This document shows positions 62,361-64,000 of a stretch of DNA of 64,000 nt, one piece after another. The notes under the pieces are model-generated. The model worked only from the letters and a program-made list of their open reading frames with translations. It was not told the origin of the DNA and did no database searches. How positions within the stretch are numbered: the first letter of the stretch is position 1; each line of letters begins with the position of its first letter. Origin of the DNA: Enterovibrio qingdaonensis (GTDB lineage: Bacteria > Pseudomonadota > Gammaproteobacteria > Enterobacterales > Vibrionaceae); assembly GCF_028683135.1 (NCBI RefSeq), contig NZ_JAJUBB010000001.1, positions 124,001-188,000 on the forward strand, read 5' to 3'. A program made the translations under genes and the position numbers.

Positions 62361-62987
62361 ATGCGTAAGTCAATTCCCGTTATTACTCTGTTAGCTGCAT
62401 CCCTCGCTCTTGGAGGCTGTGCATCTAATACAGGCACTGGTGCAGCAATTGGCGCAGCCAGTGGTGCCCTGATTGGTAAGACGACGAGCAACCATAAGAA
62501 TAAACGCGCGTTCATTGGTGCTGCGATCGGCGCACTGGCTGGTGCAGCGGTTGGTCAGTATATGGACAGACAAGAAGCGGCATTTCGTGAAGAACTTGCA
62601 GGCTCTGGTATTGATGTCGTGCGTGAAGGTGACAACATTCGTCTCATCATGCCTTCAAACATTACGTTTGCAACGAACCAAAGCAGCATCTCACCAAGCT
62701 TTGACACCACACTGAACGCCGTTGCGCGTGTCATGAACAAATATGACAAAACGCACCTAAGCATTGAAGGTTTCACCGACAGTTCTGGTGAGGCTTCTTA
62801 CAACATGATGCTGTCTGAAAAGCGCGCTGAAAGCGTGAAGAATTACCTTCAGATGCAAGGCATCAACGCACAGCGTCTTTACGCGACAGGCTTTGGCGAG
62901 ACGCAGCCTATCGCCTCAAATACGACGGCAAATGGTCGTGCGAAAAACCGCCGTGTTGAAATTCAGATTGTTCCGAATCAGGAATAA
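62361..62987 (+). CDS. YiaD-like OmpA-domain lipoprotein
   Basis: This 208-residue outer-membrane lipoprotein has a signal ending LGGC (lipid Cys20), glycine-zipper segments (GAAIGAASGALIG, FIGAAIGALAGAAVG) that may span or sit on the membrane, and a C-terminal OmpA/MotB domain binding peptidoglycan (IEGFTDSSGEASYNMMLS, NGRAKNRRVEIQI). It matches E. coli YiaD. I start at ATG with GAGGAG 10 bases upstream. Its leader can form competing hairpins. Confidence 0.92.
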   Translation: MRKSIPVITLLAASLALGGCASNTGTGAAIGAASGALIGKTTSNHKNKRAFIGAAIGALAGAAVGQYMDRQEAAFREELAGSGIDVVREGDNIRLIMPSNITFATNQSSISPSFDTTLNAVARVMNKYDKTHLSIEGFTDSSGEASYNMMLSEKRAESVKNYLQMQGINAQRLYATGFGETQPIASNTTANGRAKNRRVEIQIVPNQE

Positions 62988-63000
62988 AAAAGCGTTAGAA

Positions 63001-63030
63001 CAAGGGCACGAAAGTGCCTTTGTTATTCTT
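63001..63030 (+). terminator. Terminator of the YiaD-like gene
   Basis: CAAGGGCAC and GTGCCTTTG pair (one G-T) around GAAA and are followed by TTATTCTT. It lies 13 bases after the stop codon. Confidence 0.8.
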
Positions 63031-63204
63031 CCCCTCCGGTTAAATCAACCTATTTATACTTCCCTTCCCTTTGCATCACCGTGCCAGCTTCCGCATATTC
63101 GACGTAAGCACACCTAAAAAAGTGCATGTTTGACATCATCACGCTCTTCTTGTTATTTTGGTTTCGCATCGAAACCTTAATGCGTAATTACACGAGGGGG
63201 AAAC

Positions 63205-63759
63205 ATGTTAAACAATATTCCAGGACGTCAATTCAACCTAAATGTAAGTCATTGGTTCAACACAGAGAAAGAGCATCAGATTTCTGACTTTGAGGGAAAA
63301 GTCGTCGTGATTTATGTCTTCCAAATGTTATGTCCGGGCTGCATTTCCCATGGACTGCCGCTCGCGAAGAACATTCAGCAGTCTTTTCGTGCCGATGATG
63401 TGCAGGTGATTGGCTTGCACTCCGTCTTTGAGCATCATGATGTCATGACACCCAAAGCCCTTCAGGCATTTATTCACGAATATCGACTAACATTTCCCGT
63501 TGCCGTTGATAAACCCAGCCAACATAGCCACCTTCCTGAAACGATGAAAGCCTATCAATTCGGGGGAACACCTACGATCTTAGTTATCGATCAACACGGT
63601 AGGTTGCGGTTAAACCATTTCGGTACAATCAATGAATTGCAATTGGGTGCAATCATTGGCTCGTTGCTCGAAGAAAATGAACCTCTACAACGGAATGAAA
63701 ACAATTCAATAGAAGATACATCGCAATCTGGATGTGATGAGAATGGATGCAGCATTTAG
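63205..63759 (+). CDS. Redoxin-like thioredoxin-fold protein
   Basis: This 184-residue protein has a thioredoxin fold with CPGC at about residue 46, preceded by KVVVIYVFQML and followed by FPVAVDK and GGTPTILVIDQHGRL (cis-Pro loop) typical of TlpA/AhpC-TSA redoxins. No signal peptide is visible, so it is predicted cytosolic. The C-terminal tail ends with two further cysteines (CDENGC). It may reduce peroxides or protein disulfides; the partner is unknown. It has a strong AGGGGG site. Confidence 0.82.
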   Translation: MLNNIPGRQFNLNVSHWFNTEKEHQISDFEGKVVVIYVFQMLCPGCISHGLPLAKNIQQSFRADDVQVIGLHSVFEHHDVMTPKALQAFIHEYRLTFPVAVDKPSQHSHLPETMKAYQFGGTPTILVIDQHGRLRLNHFGTINELQLGAIIGSLLEENEPLQRNENNSIEDTSQSGCDENGCSI

Positions 63760-63879
63760 CTGCATCTCTACATGTCCCGCAAACTTTCAATATTGGCAGC
63801 CAATGTAGAAAGCGTTTTGGGTGTTATAGCTTGGATAAACATCGATAACTTCTGCATTGCTCAACGTTTCGCTACTTAT

Positions 63880-63924
63880 TGTTTTAAAGACTGATTTTTT
63901 AACGACTGTTTTTTTAACGACTAA
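63880..63924. repeat. 15-bp tandem repeat near window end
   Basis: ATTTTTTAACGACTG is followed by a near-identical copy (TTTTTTTAACGACTA) and preceded by a degenerate copy (TTGTTTTAAAGACTG), all in step at 15 bases. It lies in non-coding DNA after the redoxin gene. Confidence 0.7.
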
Positions 63925-64000
63925 TTGTCATAGTGCCGATAAATCAGCGAACACCAAATAGTCCGTGATCAATCCTTTCTCCACTTGTAAGTGTGTCGCG

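Noticed and set aside
1-64000. tRNA, rRNA, insertion sequences, prophage or integron genes
   Set aside because: No tRNA-like cloverleaf, rRNA sequence, transposase, integrase or phage structural gene was recognised anywhere in the window.

Overview
The window looks like part of a Vibrionaceae replicon, probably from the Enterovibrio/Grimontia/Photobacterium/Vibrio area. The gene order around hutWXZ-tonB-exbBD-hutBCD, pntAB-vxrABC and the presence of a DUF368 gene and an nadE/NMNAT pair resembles, from memory, the second chromosome of Vibrio cholerae. Nearly all of it is well-packed chromosomal gene content. I see no prophage, integron, insertion sequence, CRISPR array, tRNA or rRNA. The organism call is inference from gene families and has not been checked by a search.

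Layout. 1-1130: small zinc-ribbon proteins and a cupin. 1257-12757: a heme-iron regulon, with an ABC exporter, a TonB-dependent heme receptor and hutZ-hutX-hutW on the minus strand, divergent from tonB-exbB-exbD-hutB-hutC-hutD on the plus strand, with a Fur-like box between the two halves. 12906-22085: mixed genes (Gfo/Idh oxidoreductase, chromate transporter, LysR regulator, acyltransferase, nadE with an NMNAT-like gene, an HD alarmone-hydrolase-like gene, and a UPF0181 gene). 22150-29568: a TraF-like outer-membrane barrel, the VxrABC cell-envelope two-component operon and pntAB transhydrogenase. 29891-37203: HlyU-family and DUF1127 proteins, a BASS-type transporter, a 5'-nucleotidase, pirin, DUF4336 and the DUF368 polyprenyl-phosphate transporter. 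37349-42886: envelope and redox maintenance (SCO/PCuAC copper chaperones, Braun lipoprotein facing an L,D-transpeptidase, MsrPQ). 43001-47352: an orphan protein, an AEC transporter, SgrR, a GNAT-like protein and a tiny membrane protein.

47655-57660 is the most coherent metabolic block. It holds two purine permeases and an 8-oxoguanine deaminase that can feed urate, followed by all six urate-to-glyoxylate enzymes: PuuD urate oxidase with a fused cytochrome c, UraH, UraD, PuuE, allantoicase and ureidoglycolate lyase. The divergent puuE/uraH intergenic region carries three TGTNNACA sites that look like GntR-family operators, although no GntR gene is in the window. 57719-63759 holds a diguanylate cyclase, an arginase, a rhomboid protease with an unusual N-terminal extension, a YiaD-like OmpA lipoprotein whose ribosome-binding site can be paired in a long hairpin, and a redoxin.

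The items most worth a second look are: two tiny single-span membrane protein genes with strong ribosome-binding sites (31868-31963 and 47272-47352); the candidate switch-like leader of the YiaD-like gene; the operator cluster in the urate region; a heme receptor with no histidine between its FRAP-like and NPNL motifs; and intergenic inverted repeats with ACCCAA ends.
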